Source: Rickettsiales bacterium (GTDB lineage: Bacteria > Pseudomonadota > Alphaproteobacteria > Rickettsiales > CANDYO01). Taken from it: a stretch of 16,084 bases of DNA. The notes beneath the pieces are model-generated. The model ran no database searches and had not been told where the DNA came from. It saw nothing but the letters and a program-made list of their open reading frames with translations. Made by a program: the position numbers and the translations under genes. Positions 6,399-14,128 of this stretch are shown here, piece after piece (position 1 is the first letter of the stretch; each line of letters opens with the position of its first letter). The stretch spans positions 1 to 16,084 of the forward strand of contig CANDYO010000029.1 in the NCBI GenBank assembly GCA_947424995.1. The letters run 5' to 3'.

Positions 6399-7658
6399 TT
6401 ACACATATCTCTTAAAAATCAAAGATGCATTAGTGCCACCAAAACCGAATGAATTAGATAATACTATATCTATTTTCTTTTCTTTAGCCTTTTTGGCAAC
6501 CAAATCAATAACTGTCCCTTCAGGCTGATTTTCTAAGTTTAAAGTTGGTGGAGCGATGTTGTCTCTCATCGCCAGTAGCGAATAAATTGCTTCCACACTT
6601 CCAGCTGCTCCAAGTAAATGCCCGATTGAAGATTTAGTCGATGACATCATCATATGCTTAGCATTATCGCCAAATAAACGTTGAACAGCACCTAGCTCAA
6701 TTTCATCTCCCATAGGAGTTGAGGTACCATGAGCGTTGATATAATCTATTTGATCGATGTTTAAGCCAGTTCTTTTCATTGCCATCTGCATTGCTCTAAA
6801 ACCGCCTCTTCCTTCTGGATGTGGCGCAGTGATATGAAAACCATCACCAGTTAGTCCATAACCAACTATTTCACCATAGATTTTAGCTCCACGTTTCTTA
6901 GCATGTTCTAATTCTTCTAGGACTACAATACCTGATCCTTCACCCATAACGAATCCATCACGATCTCTATCCCAAGGGCGAGAAGCTTTTTCTGGAGTAT
7001 CATTAAAGCCCGTTGATAACGCTTTAGCAGCAGCAAAGCCACTCATTCCAACATTACAAATTGCACCCTCAGTACCGCCAGCAACCATAACATCAGCATC
7101 ACCATATTGAATCAACCGAGCGGCATCGCCAATAGCATGCGCACCGGTTGAACAAGCCGTAACTACCGCATGGTTTGGTCCACTAAAACCATATTTAATT
7201 GATAAATTTCCAGAAACTAAATTGATTAAACTAGCCGGAATAAAGAAAGGACTAATCCTTTTATCAGGAGCTTGCGATAATGCAATAGAAGTTTCTTCAA
7301 TACCTGGAAGTCCACCGATTCCTGAACCAATTAACACTCCAGTCATATCTAAATCTTCTTGAGATGTTGGCAACCAACCTGAGTCTTCAACTGCTGCAAT
7401 AGCTGCAATCATTCCATAAGTGATAAAATAATCCATTTTTTTTAGATCTTTTACCGATAGATATTTCAAAGGATCAAATTGCCCTTCTCCTTCACCATGC
7501 TTAATTTCACCAGCTACTTTACAAGGCAAATAAGTGGTATCAAAACGACTAATATTAGAAATACCTGATTTCCCACTAATTAGCTTTTGCCAATTTTCTT
7601 CAATACCCACTCCTAAAGAAGTGACGATACCCATACCTGTTACAACTACTCGTCTCAT
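6399..7658 (-). CDS. fabF: beta-ketoacyl-[ACP] synthase II FabF
   Basis: FabF condenses malonyl-ACP with acyl-ACP to extend fatty acids in the cytoplasm. The 419-residue protein has standard length. The catalytic triad is intact: Cys169 in VVTACSTGAHAIGDA, His310 in NAHGTSTPMGD, and His347 in TKSSIGHLLGAAG, with Lys342 beside it. The gating-loop motif NSFGFGGTN lies at 402-410, and the N-terminal RRVVVTGMGIVTSLG is typical. AAGG at 7670-7667, 8 nt before the ATG, supports the start. The acyl carrier protein gene acpP, the usual upstream neighbour of fabF, is not here; two unknown genes occupy that position. A repeat separates it from mltG downstream. Confidence 0.97.
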   Translation of the reverse strand: MRRVVVTGMGIVTSLGVGIEENWQKLISGKSGISNISRFDTTYLPCKVAGEIKHGEGEGQFDPLKYLSVKDLKKMDYFITYGMIAAIAAVEDSGWLPTSQEDLDMTGVLIGSGIGGLPGIEETSIALSQAPDKRISPFFIPASLINLVSGNLSIKYGFSGPNHAVVTACSTGAHAIGDAARLIQYGDADVMVAGGTEGAICNVGMSGFAAAKALSTGFNDTPEKASRPWDRDRDGFVMGEGSGIVVLEELEHAKKRGAKIYGEIVGYGLTGDGFHITAPHPEGRGGFRAMQMAMKRTGLNIDQIDYINAHGTSTPMGDEIELGAVQRLFGDNAKHMMMSSTKSSIGHLLGAAGSVEAIYSLLAMRDNIAPPTLNLENQPEGTVIDLVAKKAKEKKIDIVLSNSFGFGGTNASLIFKRYV

Positions 7659-7771
7659 AAAATATGCCTTATAATTAAAAAAGTTTCATTTATATTAAAT
7701 AATGGATTTACTGAAAAAATTCAAGGAAAGATTAGAAAATTACTGATGTTTTTGTGAATTAAGCATAAGAA

Positions 7772-8479
7772 TTATTTAGCAATACTGGAACTTACTTGTT
7801 TTTTAGTTGCTGTTATTTCAACAGTTTTAGACCCATCTTGTGATATTGATTGTGATGATGGACGTACACGTATAGCTTTCAGAGTCTCTAATGCACTAGG
7901 AGATAACTTTCCTAATTCAGTATCTATTGTTGTTTTATATTCTTGACGATATGAATTCACTCGTTCTTTTAAAGAGCTAGCAGCTTTTATAAAAAAATTA
8001 TCAGTTTTTATCATATCAAAAGATTCACAAACTTTTGCAAGCACTTCACATACTAAAATCGCATCAAAGTTCTTTGAAGCTTCTCTTAAAGTGTTACTTC
8101 GTTGTACATATTCGTTCCCTGCAATAGCTTTTTTAAGTGCAGGTAATCTATTTTCATCAACACTTGCATATTTGTTTTTTTCAGTTTCAAGAACATTACT
8201 AAAACTTTTATGCATGTTATTAGCACTATCCTTTTTTAATCCAGAAGCTAATGCCTTTATCAATTCACCTTGATCTTTTGAATAACCATCTAACCAACTA
8301 TCTAAGTTTTTCTTAAAATCCTCTTTTGTAATAGTTTCTTTTGAAGGATTTACTACCCCTACATCTTCAATATGGCCTTTAAAAAATACTTCTTCTGCAT
8401 ATTTCATGTAGCTATCGATAAATTCAGCTATCTCCTTTAAATCCTTATCGTCATTGGGTCCTTGATTGGCTATTGTCAT
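7772..8479 (-). CDS. hypothetical protein, mostly helical
   Basis: The protein has 235 residues; I do not recognise it. It is rich in Lys, Glu, Asp and Ser and looks mostly alpha-helical, with no signal peptide or membrane segment. It opens with an acidic stretch (PNDDKDLKEIAEFIDSYMKY). Two cysteines lie close together in VCEVLAKVCESF. The last 35 residues are Ser/Thr/Gln/Lys-rich and probably disordered. AAAGAG lies about 7 nt before the ATG. It starts 22 bp after the end of the 124-residue gene at 8502-8876 and probably shares its transcript; fabF follows 113 bp later. A soluble lineage-specific protein, possibly host-directed, is conceivable, but nothing in the sequence proves it. Confidence 0.65.
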   Translation of the reverse strand: MTIANQGPNDDKDLKEIAEFIDSYMKYAEEVFFKGHIEDVGVVNPSKETITKEDFKKNLDSWLDGYSKDQGELIKALASGLKKDSANNMHKSFSNVLETEKNKYASVDENRLPALKKAIAGNEYVQRSNTLREASKNFDAILVCEVLAKVCESFDMIKTDNFFIKAASSLKERVNSYRQEYKTTIDTELGKLSPSALETLKAIRVRPSSQSISQDGSKTVEITATKKQVSSSIAK

Positions 8480-8501
8480 AGCAATACTCTTTGAGGATTA
8501 A

Positions 8502-8876
8502 TTATCTAAGACGTCCACCAGATGGCCCACGGCTCATCGTTTTTTTTGTCCAACCAAGAACTTTGTGAACTTGCTCAAAAACTTTATAGGTAGCGGGTTC
8601 TTTTTTTAAAGCTGGAGGAGCAATAATTGTATTAGCAATATGGCTATGATCAGGTCCTGAAGCTACAGCAGCACCCTCAGCATCCGAGGATATATTAGCA
8701 TTGGTGCTATTGTTGTTTGTAGACGCTGTAATTCTAACGCTGTTAACTGGAGCACCTGTTTTACCGGTAACACTTGCTACCATCGAGAAGTTTTTCTTAT
8801 CTTCTTCTCTTTCACCAACTAGAACATCTCCACCTTCTACAACATTTTCACGCTTCTTAAAGAGCAATATACTCAT
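8502..8876 (-). CDS. hypothetical protein, low-complexity
   Basis: The protein has 124 residues, unrecognised. Residues 1-30 are charged (KKRENVVEGG, GEREEDKKN). The middle is low-complexity and Asn/Ser/Thr/Ala-rich (TASTNNNSTNANISSDAEG), and the C-terminus is basic (KKTMSRGPSGGRLR). No membrane segment or known motif is visible, so much of it is likely disordered. The ATG at 8876 lacks a strong ribosome binding site; GG at 8878-8884 is the best candidate. A well-formed promoter (-10 TATAAT at 8944-8939) lies about 56 bp upstream, which supports a real transcribed gene. It is first in a probable two-gene unit with 7772-8479. Confidence 0.55.
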   Translation of the reverse strand: MSILLFKKRENVVEGGDVLVGEREEDKKNFSMVASVTGKTGAPVNSVRITASTNNNSTNANISSDAEGAAVASGPDHSHIANTIIAPPALKKEPATYKVFEQVHKVLGWTKKTMSRGPSGGRLR

Positions 8877-8901
8877 CCAAAATACCTATGTCTTATCATT
8901 A

Positions 8902-8930
8902 TTGCTATTTCATTAAGTTTAATTTATAAT
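8902..8930 (+). promoter_or_regulatory. promoter for the TPR-like gene
   Basis: The -35 candidate TTGCTA at 8902-8907 (four of six consensus bases) is followed by a 17-bp spacer and a perfect -10 TATAAT at 8925-8930. Transcription would begin near 8937, about 60 nt before the ATG at 8998. Its -10 forms the left half of an inverted repeat shared with the opposing promoter. Confidence 0.55.
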
Positions 8931-8938
8931 TACATCTA

Positions 8939-8966
8939 ATTATAGCAAAGAAGCTGATTTATGCAA
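8939..8966 (-). promoter_or_regulatory. divergent promoter for the 8876 leftward genes
   Basis: On the minus strand TTGCAT (8966-8961) precedes, with a 16-bp spacer, a perfect TATAAT at 8944-8939. Transcription would begin near 8932 and run into the gene starting at 8876. The two -10 boxes are mirror images: TATAATTA at 8925-8932, the 4-bp spacer CATC, then TAATTATA at 8937-8944. A factor or polymerase bound at one would hinder the other. Confidence 0.5.
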
Positions 8967-8997
8967 TCAATATTTAATAAGTTACTCGAGTTAAAAC

Positions 8998-9687
8998 ATG
9001 CAACTACTTGAACTTAACTTAAATAAAATTTTGTTATTAGACAATTATCATTTTAAAGATTCATCTAATAATATAGATTATCTTAACAGACTAACAAGCA
9101 TCCAAACTGATCTAGAAATAGCTTTATCACTTTTAAATAGTGCCACTAGCAAGATAGAAAAATTTCATAGTTTTTTTCACTTTGAGCAATCATATTTCCA
9201 TTTACAATTAGCGCTTATACATCTTAAGGAAAAACAGCATGAACAGATGTTTGAAGCACTTAAATCAGCAATATTTCAAGACCCTCTCAATATCTATGCC
9301 AAGCAGATATTAGCTGGAGATTATCAAATCTCACATTATCAACGACCATATAATAATTTTTTAAATTATTTAGAATTTGCTACCGAAGAAGAAGTAAAAC
9401 ACTCAAATGATCAAGGCTATTGGAATGATTACGCTCAATATCAACAAACCCAACAAAATGAAATTTTAACCGAAATCATTGAGAAAATTCGCTATCATCA
9501 TTTAAATTATCATCAAGAATCGGCTAAACTATATATCAATAGAGCAATAATATTTTATCAACTAGGACAGATCGACCTTGCTAAGAATGATTTGGTTAAA
9601 GCTAACAATCTTGATAGTAACTTGGCGCAAAAAAATTATAGCGTTTATAATGAATTGAGGAAGGAGCTTAAGATCCCTATTTACTAA
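8998..9687 (+). CDS. TPR-like repeat protein
   Basis: The protein has 229 residues and probably folds as a helical repeat protein. The clearest tetratricopeptide-like unit is at 175-208 (ESAKLYINRAIIFYQLGQID then a second helix ending NNLD), with Ala, Gly and Leu at the usual places. A second, weaker one covers 62-97 (YFHLQLALIHLKEKQ, then ALKSAIFQDPLN). The middle is rich in Tyr, Gln, Asn and His. There is no signal peptide, so it is probably cytoplasmic. TPR folds mediate protein-protein contacts; the partner is unknown. An in-frame stop at 8992-8994 just before the ATG fixes this start, although no Shine-Dalgarno sequence is clear. A repeat element follows 12 bp after the stop. Confidence 0.7.
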   Translation: MQLLELNLNKILLLDNYHFKDSSNNIDYLNRLTSIQTDLEIALSLLNSATSKIEKFHSFFHFEQSYFHLQLALIHLKEKQHEQMFEALKSAIFQDPLNIYAKQILAGDYQISHYQRPYNNFLNYLEFATEEEVKHSNDQGYWNDYAQYQQTQQNEILTEIIEKIRYHHLNYHQESAKLYINRAIIFYQLGQIDLAKNDLVKANNLDSNLAQKNYSVYNELRKELKIPIY

Positions 9688-9699
9688 TTAAAAGCAATA

Positions 9700-9813
9700 G
9701 CGTCATCCCTGACAAGCTATGCTGAGAGCATAGCTTGCCAGGGGATCTCGTGAAAAAAACTCCTGAGATCCCCGATCTCAAGCGCTTTTTAGCGCTTTCG
9801 TCAGGGATAACGC
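9700..9813. repeat. palindromic repeat (family 1, copy B)
   Basis: This 114-bp element has terminal repeats GCGTCATCCCTGA (9700-9712) and TCAGGGATAACGC (9801-9813), one mismatch in 13. It consists of three hairpins in a row: CAAGCTATGCT 9713-9723 with AGCATAGCTTG 9727-9737 (perfect, 11 bp); GGGGATCTC 9741-9749 with GAGATCCCC 9765-9773 (perfect, 9 bp); and AAGCGCT 9780-9786 with AGCGCTT 9791-9797. The ends and central hairpin match copy A at 323-444, while the outer two hairpins differ in sequence but are still palindromes. It lies between convergent genes and may terminate transcription both ways. Confidence 0.82.
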
Positions 9814-9831
9814 CAAACTTATAACAACACC

Positions 9832-10590
9832 TTACTCCAAATAACCCAATCTTTCTTGCAATTCCATTCTACGCTCTGGACTAATATTCTTATCTAATTC
9901 TATAATCTGTTTAATCACTTCAACATTATGATGATGAAAAGCCACATCGAGTGCAGATTTTTCTAAAATAGATTCGCTATCCGCAGAAACACCTTGCTGC
10001 AGTAAATAATTGATAAGATTAAGTTTATTTTCTTTTACTGATACTTTTAGCAAATATTCTCCTATTTCCTTAATATCAATAAAATGATACTTCTGAAATG
10101 CTTCCAATACTTGAGCATTATCTCTATCCATTATTGGCACTAATATTTGTGGAGAATTTAGCAATAAACGGCTAAGATCTCTACCCGCATATATACAATA
10201 TTCTTCAATCATTTGAACTGAAGCATTGCTAATTAAAAAAGATAAAAGCTCTAAATTAAACGAATATTCTGTGTTAGCATTATATAAAATAAATTTAAAA
10301 ATAGAGTCATTTTGCGAGATAATCGCCTGCTTGACTATCATCTCGTCATCGAGAAGAATTCGACCTATTTTCTGAGTAAAACTTTGAATTTTTTCTAAAT
10401 TACCATGCTTTATAAGCTCAATCATTACTAAGCGATATTCAATCACCTCATCTTGACTAACATTAATATTTAGATAATTTATGCTGTTATTAATAGAATT
10501 ATTGGGCACTATTGAGCTAAAAGATTTTTCGCTTAACCAGTCACTAATACTGCGACCTAAATGCTTAAAATCATATTGCTGTTTGAACAT
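9832..10590 (-). CDS. ankyrin-like repeat protein
   Basis: The protein has 252 residues from the ATG at 10590, chosen because AGGTGAGG lies just upstream; a GTG at 10614 would add eight residues but has no comparable site. The body is a chain of short helical pairs. The best ankyrin-like unit is at about 178-231: LLKVSVKENKLNLINYLLQQ, GVSADS, then SALDVAFHHHNVEVIKQIIE. Earlier units (55-105, 115-165) are degenerate. The N-terminus contains a small Asn/Ser/Ile repeat (NNSINNSINYL). No signal peptide or membrane segment is visible. It lies 52 bp downstream of nnrD on the same strand and probably shares its transcript, although the functions seem unrelated. A protein-binding role follows from the fold; the target is unknown. 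Confidence 0.7.
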   Translation of the reverse strand: MFKQQYDFKHLGRSISDWLSEKSFSSIVPNNSINNSINYLNINVSQDEVIEYRLVMIELIKHGNLEKIQSFTQKIGRILLDDEMIVKQAIISQNDSIFKFILYNANTEYSFNLELLSFLISNASVQMIEEYCIYAGRDLSRLLLNSPQILVPIMDRDNAQVLEAFQKYHFIDIKEIGEYLLKVSVKENKLNLINYLLQQGVSADSESILEKSALDVAFHHHNVEVIKQIIELDKNISPERRMELQERLGYLE

Positions 10591-10642
10591 CTTGCCCTCA
10601 CCTATCAATACCACCCTTAGGATTTATTTTAAATCAAAAAGA

Positions 10643-11482
10643 TTAATTTTTGATTAAGAGAAATTGAGCAGTGATATCTTTAACAATCTTCGGTATTTCA
10701 GCTAATAAATCTTCAGAAATTAAGCCAAAACCAAAATTTTTAGCAGCTCTAGTATGGATATAACAGGCAATGCAGCCAGCAGTAAAGCTATCTAACCCTT
10801 GCGCCATTAGTCCAGAAATTATTCCAGCTAAAATATCTCCACTTCCAGCTGTTGCAAGAAATGCAGGAGCATTTTTGTTAATAACATATTGTCCGTTTGG
10901 CGCTGCAATTATACTATCATGCCCTTTAAGCAAGATAGTAGCATTACTTAAACGAGCTGCATTAATAGCTGAAGCTATTTTATCGTTATCTATTAGCGGA
11001 AAAATTTTAGTAAACTCTCCCAAATGTGGAGTAAGGATTACATCACTCTTAATAGCTTGAAAAAGCTCATTAGGATCATTTTGAAAAACTGTAATAGCAT
11101 CTGCATCAAGTACGGTATTTTTAGACAGTCGCAGACATTGCAAAACGTTGATCTTAGTTAGAGCATTAGCTCCATTACCAGGACCAATTAACACTGATTT
11201 TACTCGAATATCTGCAATAATATCATTTATATTATCAACTATTTTAACCATTACCGACATCATAGCACCGGCATAAATAGGTGCAGTCTTAGCATCGCAA
11301 ATGATACTTACAAGACCTGCTCCACTACGTAAAGATGAAAGAGCTGCAAGTTTGCTCGCTCCTGTTGAACCGGTGTCAATATGACTACCTATAATGACTG
11401 CATGACCTCGATCATATTTATGTATATCACCCTTAGGCACGGGGAATTTTTTTAACCATAAATCAGGTGAATTTTCCTGCAT
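10643..11482 (-). CDS. nnrD: ADP-dependent NAD(P)H-hydrate dehydratase
   Basis: NnrD turns damaged NADH or NADPH hydrates (S form) back into usable cofactor, in the cytoplasm, using ADP. The 279-residue protein is a complete ribokinase-like YjeF C-terminal domain: KYDRGHAVIIGS at 22-33, GPGNGAN at 100-106, LDADAI at 125-130, LTPHLGEF at 150-157, LLKGHDSI at 184-191, and ATAGSGDILAGIISGLMAQG at 210-229, with the catalytic aspartate at 216. The N-terminal epimerase domain (NnrE) that is fused in the E. coli enzyme is absent, so this gene gives only the dehydratase step. It lies downstream of recO and upstream of an ankyrin-like gene on the same strand. Confidence 0.92.
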   Translation of the reverse strand: MQENSPDLWLKKFPVPKGDIHKYDRGHAVIIGSHIDTGSTGASKLAALSSLRSGAGLVSIICDAKTAPIYAGAMMSVMVKIVDNINDIIADIRVKSVLIGPGNGANALTKINVLQCLRLSKNTVLDADAITVFQNDPNELFQAIKSDVILTPHLGEFTKIFPLIDNDKIASAINAARLSNATILLKGHDSIIAAPNGQYVINKNAPAFLATAGSGDILAGIISGLMAQGLDSFTAGCIACYIHTRAAKNFGFGLISEDLLAEIPKIVKDITAQFLLIKN

Positions 11483-11548
11483 ACTTTTTAATATTATTTA
11501 TATGTTATCGAATTAAATTAATTTTTTGCTCATTTATTCAGCCAATCA

Positions 11549-11677
11549 AGGTCGTCACCCTTGGCCGAAGGCCGAGGGTCCAGTTTAAATCTCTTAATAT
11601 TTCAAATGTAAAAAAATTTAAAAGTTTTCAACTGGATCCTCGCCCCCAGCAAGAGCTGGCAGCAAGGATGACGACCT
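11549..11677. repeat. palindromic repeat overlapping recO (family 2, copy B)
   Basis: This 129-bp element is bounded by AGGTCGTCACCCTT (11549-11562) and AAGGATGACGACCT (11664-11677), an inverted pair with one mismatch in 14. The left hairpin centres on GGCCGAAGGCC (11563-11573). The core TTAAATCTCTTAA (11585-11597) and the segment TTCAACTGGA (11627-11636) are shared with the copy at 6235-6364, and similarity may continue past the right end (AACTCACC against AACTTACC). About 60 bp of it lie inside the recO reading frame and supply its last codons and stop. Confidence 0.78.
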
Positions 11678-12385
11678 CACGGAACTCACCAACTCAGCGA
11701 ATCTAACCCTAGAAGCTGGTAAATCTATGTTTTGCGGTTGACAAAGATGCTTATCAATAAAATAACTCATCAATTTAAATCCAGCAATAATATCTTCATC
11801 TATTATTTCTCCTTCTTCAATAAAAAACTTAGGCAATTTAAAAAGCTTGTCATGATAATCAGCGCCGACCTCTTTAGTCACTGCTTTACCAGTTTTAGGC
11901 GAAACATAATATAAATTATCTTTAGAGCCAGTTACTGCACAAGTTTGCAAATCTAAACCATAACCAATCTCTTGCAATAGAATTAATTCCAGTTTAAGAT
12001 ATTCTATAAGCCAGTTTTTATGTTCTTTTAAGGTTAAAAGATAACTAATTGAATTATCATAAATTTTTGCTTCTAATACTCGCTCAGGAAGTAAGCTTAA
12101 GATAGAGCAAAGACTTACCACTGAAGTTAGTTTTAGCTTGTCGTTAATAATTGCCATTGATAACGGCCTCAATATATCGCAATAATAACTACCTAAATGC
12201 TCTGGTAATCTTGCCTTCCAAGTAGCATTAACTATATTACCCACTTGAATTTGGTTGCGAGTTTTTTTATTTAAGAATAGAAGACCTTTATAAACACCGT
12301 GTGTTTCGCTAAGGACCCAACATAATAATTTATCATCACTAAACTGTTGCTGTTTTATGATTATTGCTTCACTAGTCCATTGCAT
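11618..12385 (-). CDS. recO: DNA repair protein RecO with repeat-derived C-terminus
   Basis: RecO works with RecR to load RecA onto SSB-coated single-stranded DNA during gap repair. The 255-residue protein has the usual length and order: an N-terminal OB fold (residues 1-75; MQWTSEAIIIKQQQFSDDKL and RNQIQVGNIVNATWKARL), then the helical domain with ELILLQEIGYGLDLQTCAVTG at about 133-153 and PASRVRFAELV at 223-233. The Cys-rich zinc site of some RecO proteins is reduced here. The last 20 residues (VRSSSLLPALAGGEDPVENF) and the stop are encoded by the palindromic repeat at 11549-11677, so the native C-terminus was probably replaced or extended. The conserved part ends before that point, so function is likely kept. 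Confidence 0.9.
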   Translation of the reverse strand: MQWTSEAIIIKQQQFSDDKLLCWVLSETHGVYKGLLFLNKKTRNQIQVGNIVNATWKARLPEHLGSYYCDILRPLSMAIINDKLKLTSVVSLCSILSLLPERVLEAKIYDNSISYLLTLKEHKNWLIEYLKLELILLQEIGYGLDLQTCAVTGSKDNLYYVSPKTGKAVTKEVGADYHDKLFKLPKFFIEEGEIIDEDIIAGFKLMSYFIDKHLCQPQNIDLPASRVRFAELVSSVRSSSLLPALAGGEDPVENF

Positions 12386-12416
12386 AATAAATTAAAATAC
12401 TTAAGGAGATAAACAT

Positions 12417-13067
12417 ATGACTATGCCTACTAATAAATCTAACGTCAATGCGTTTTTACTTTGTTCAATACTTGGTATATTTGGGATTCATCGTTTTTAT
12501 GTGGGTAAATATTGCACTGGTATCTTACAGCTACTCACTTTAGGTGGACTTTTTATCTGGGCAATGATTGATTGGGTTATAATTATTAAAGAAAAATTTA
12601 CTGACTCTAGAGGTGAAAAATTAACCTGGGAAAAAGATAAAACCGGTCAATATGCAGGCTTTTTAGTTAGATTTGCAGCCCAGATAATCGACGGTGCGAT
12701 AATTTCGGCAGTTATGCTATTTGTGGCTCTAATACTTATATCAATAAGCATGTTTTTTAATAGCAATTTAATAATTTTAATTCAAGCCTTAGAAGAGGTA
12801 ATTGAATTAACCTTTACCATTTTATATATTGTCTTCTTAATCGCTTCAGTAAAACAAGCAACTATTGGCAAACAAATAGTTGGCATTATTGTTGTCGATC
12901 ACCAAATGCAAAGATTATCAAAGCTACATTCTTTAGGTAGATGTTTAGCTTATTTCTTTTCTTATCTTACTTTAGGCATTGGCTTTTTAATGATCGCTTT
13001 CACCAAAAAACATACTGGGCTACATGATATCATTGCCGGTACCTATGTGATTTATGGCAAAAAATAA
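12417..13067 (+). CDS. TM2 and RDD domain membrane protein
   Basis: The 216-residue inner-membrane protein joins two small domains. The TM2 domain covers residues 8-58: two membrane helices joined by GIFGIHRFYVGKYCTGILQL, ending in the Asp of AMIDW. The RDD domain covers about 78-213: Arg85 and Asp92 in VRFAAQIIDG, a long hydrophobic segment at 94-120, another at 130-146, the loop KQATIGKQIVGIIVVD, and Asp204 in HTGLHDIIAGTYVI. RDD proteins are poorly understood; some act in ion transport. The start has AAGGAG at 12403-12408, 8 nt upstream. It is divergent from recO with only 31 bp between them, so at least one of the two promoters must lie in the other gene's coding region. It is followed by ruvB in the same direction. 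Confidence 0.88.
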   Translation: MTMPTNKSNVNAFLLCSILGIFGIHRFYVGKYCTGILQLLTLGGLFIWAMIDWVIIIKEKFTDSRGEKLTWEKDKTGQYAGFLVRFAAQIIDGAIISAVMLFVALILISISMFFNSNLIILIQALEEVIELTFTILYIVFLIASVKQATIGKQIVGIIVVDHQMQRLSKLHSLGRCLAYFFSYLTLGIGFLMIAFTKKHTGLHDIIAGTYVIYGKK

Positions 13068-13150
13068 AATGACTACGAGACCATTACTTGATTTATCCTA
13101 GCTACTAAGTCATAATGAAAATTTGAGTGCAATTATATGAGAAAATGTTA

Positions 13151-14128
13151 ATGACTAATGACTTGTTAGATCCTGAAGTAGTGGACGAAAATGAAGTAAA
13201 GCTTCGTCCATTAAAATTTAATGAATTTATTGGTCAAACTAAGCTTAAGGATAACGCTCATATCTTCATTAAATCTGCACTTACTCGCAAAGATGCTTTG
13301 GACCATGTCTTATTATATGGCCCTCCAGGTCTTGGAAAAACCACTTTAGCTCAAATTATTGCTAATGAAATGGGTAGCAATTTTAAATCCACTGCCGGAC
13401 CTATTTTATCTAAGGCAGGAGATTTAGCTGCCATTTTAACTAGCTTAAATGAAAATGATATATTGTTTATCGATGAAATTCATCGACTCAATATTAGCGT
13501 TGAAGAAATTTTATATTCCGCAATGGAAGATTTTAGCTTAGATCTTATGATCGGTGAAGGTCCATCAGCTCGCAGTATTAAAATAGATCTACCTAAATTT
13601 ACTCTTATAGGAGCAACTACTAGAATTGGACTAATTTCTAATCCATTACGTGATCGTTTTAGCATCCCATTTCGCTTAGAATTTTATGAACCAGCAGATC
13701 TTAAACAAATTATACTTCGCGCTTCATCAATCATTAAAGCGAGTATTAGTCAAGATGGAGCCGAAATAATTGCTAGACGTTGTCGCGGAACACCTAGAAT
13801 AGCTCTCAGAATTCTTAAACGAGTACGTGACTATGCTTTAGTTTATAATGCTAGCATCATTGATGAAAAAATTACTAACATTGCCTTAAGTGAACTAGAT
13901 GTTGATCATTTAGGCCTTGATAGTGGCGATAGAAAATATCTACGCTTCATTGCTGATAATTATGCTGGTGGCCCTGTAGGTATTGAAACTATTGCAGCTG
14001 GTCTTGCTGAACAAAAGGATAACATAGAAGAAACTGTTGAACCTTTTCTAATTCAATTAGGACTAATTCAACGCACCCCAAGAGGTAGAATGCTTACTCC
14101 TCAAGCCTTTGAGCATTTAGCTAATTAA
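13151..14128 (+). CDS. ruvB: Holliday junction helicase motor protein RuvB
   Basis: RuvB is the AAA+ ring ATPase that, with RuvA, drives branch migration of Holliday junctions. From the ATG at 13151 it has 325 residues; this start has GAG 9 nt upstream and leaves the usual short acidic lead before [11 protein letters not shown]. An ATG at 13145 and a GTG at 13127 (333 residues) are alternatives. Walker [10 protein letters not shown] is at 57-65, Walker B LFIDEIH at 105-111, sensor 1 GATTR at 154-158, the arginine finger region NPLRDRF at 164-170 and sensor 2 GTPRIA at 213-218. The C-terminal winged helix includes QRTPRGR at 307-313. RuvA is not directly upstream, where it often lies; a TM2-RDD gene is there instead. 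Its last 12 bp overlap the convergent gene. Confidence 0.96.
   Translation: MTNDLLDPEVVDENEVKLRPLKFNEFIGQTKLKDNAHIFIKSALTRKDALDHVLLYGPPGLGKTTLAQIIANEMGSNFKSTAGPILSKAGDLAAILTSLNENDILFIDEIHRLNISVEEILYSAMEDFSLDLMIGEGPSARSIKIDLPKFTLIGATTRIGLISNPLRDRFSIPFRLEFYEPADLKQIILRASSIIKASISQDGAEIIARRCRGTPRIALRILKRVRDYALVYNASIIDEKITNIALSELDVDHLGLDSGDRKYLRFIADNYAGGPVGIETIAAGLAEQKDNIEETVEPFLIQLGLIQRTPRGRMLTPQAFEHLAN

Noticed and set aside
323..9813. CRISPR array
   Set aside because: The repeated palindromes are scattered singly across the window with no regular spacers and no cas genes.
9832..10614. GTG start at 10614 for the small ankyrin-like gene
   Set aside because: The ATG at 10590 has AGGTGAGG just upstream, while the GTG has no suitable site.
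11467..11706. Plus-strand 79-codon frame over the nnrD-recO gap
   Set aside because: Its content comes from the palindromic repeat and antisense recO; no start signal is visible.
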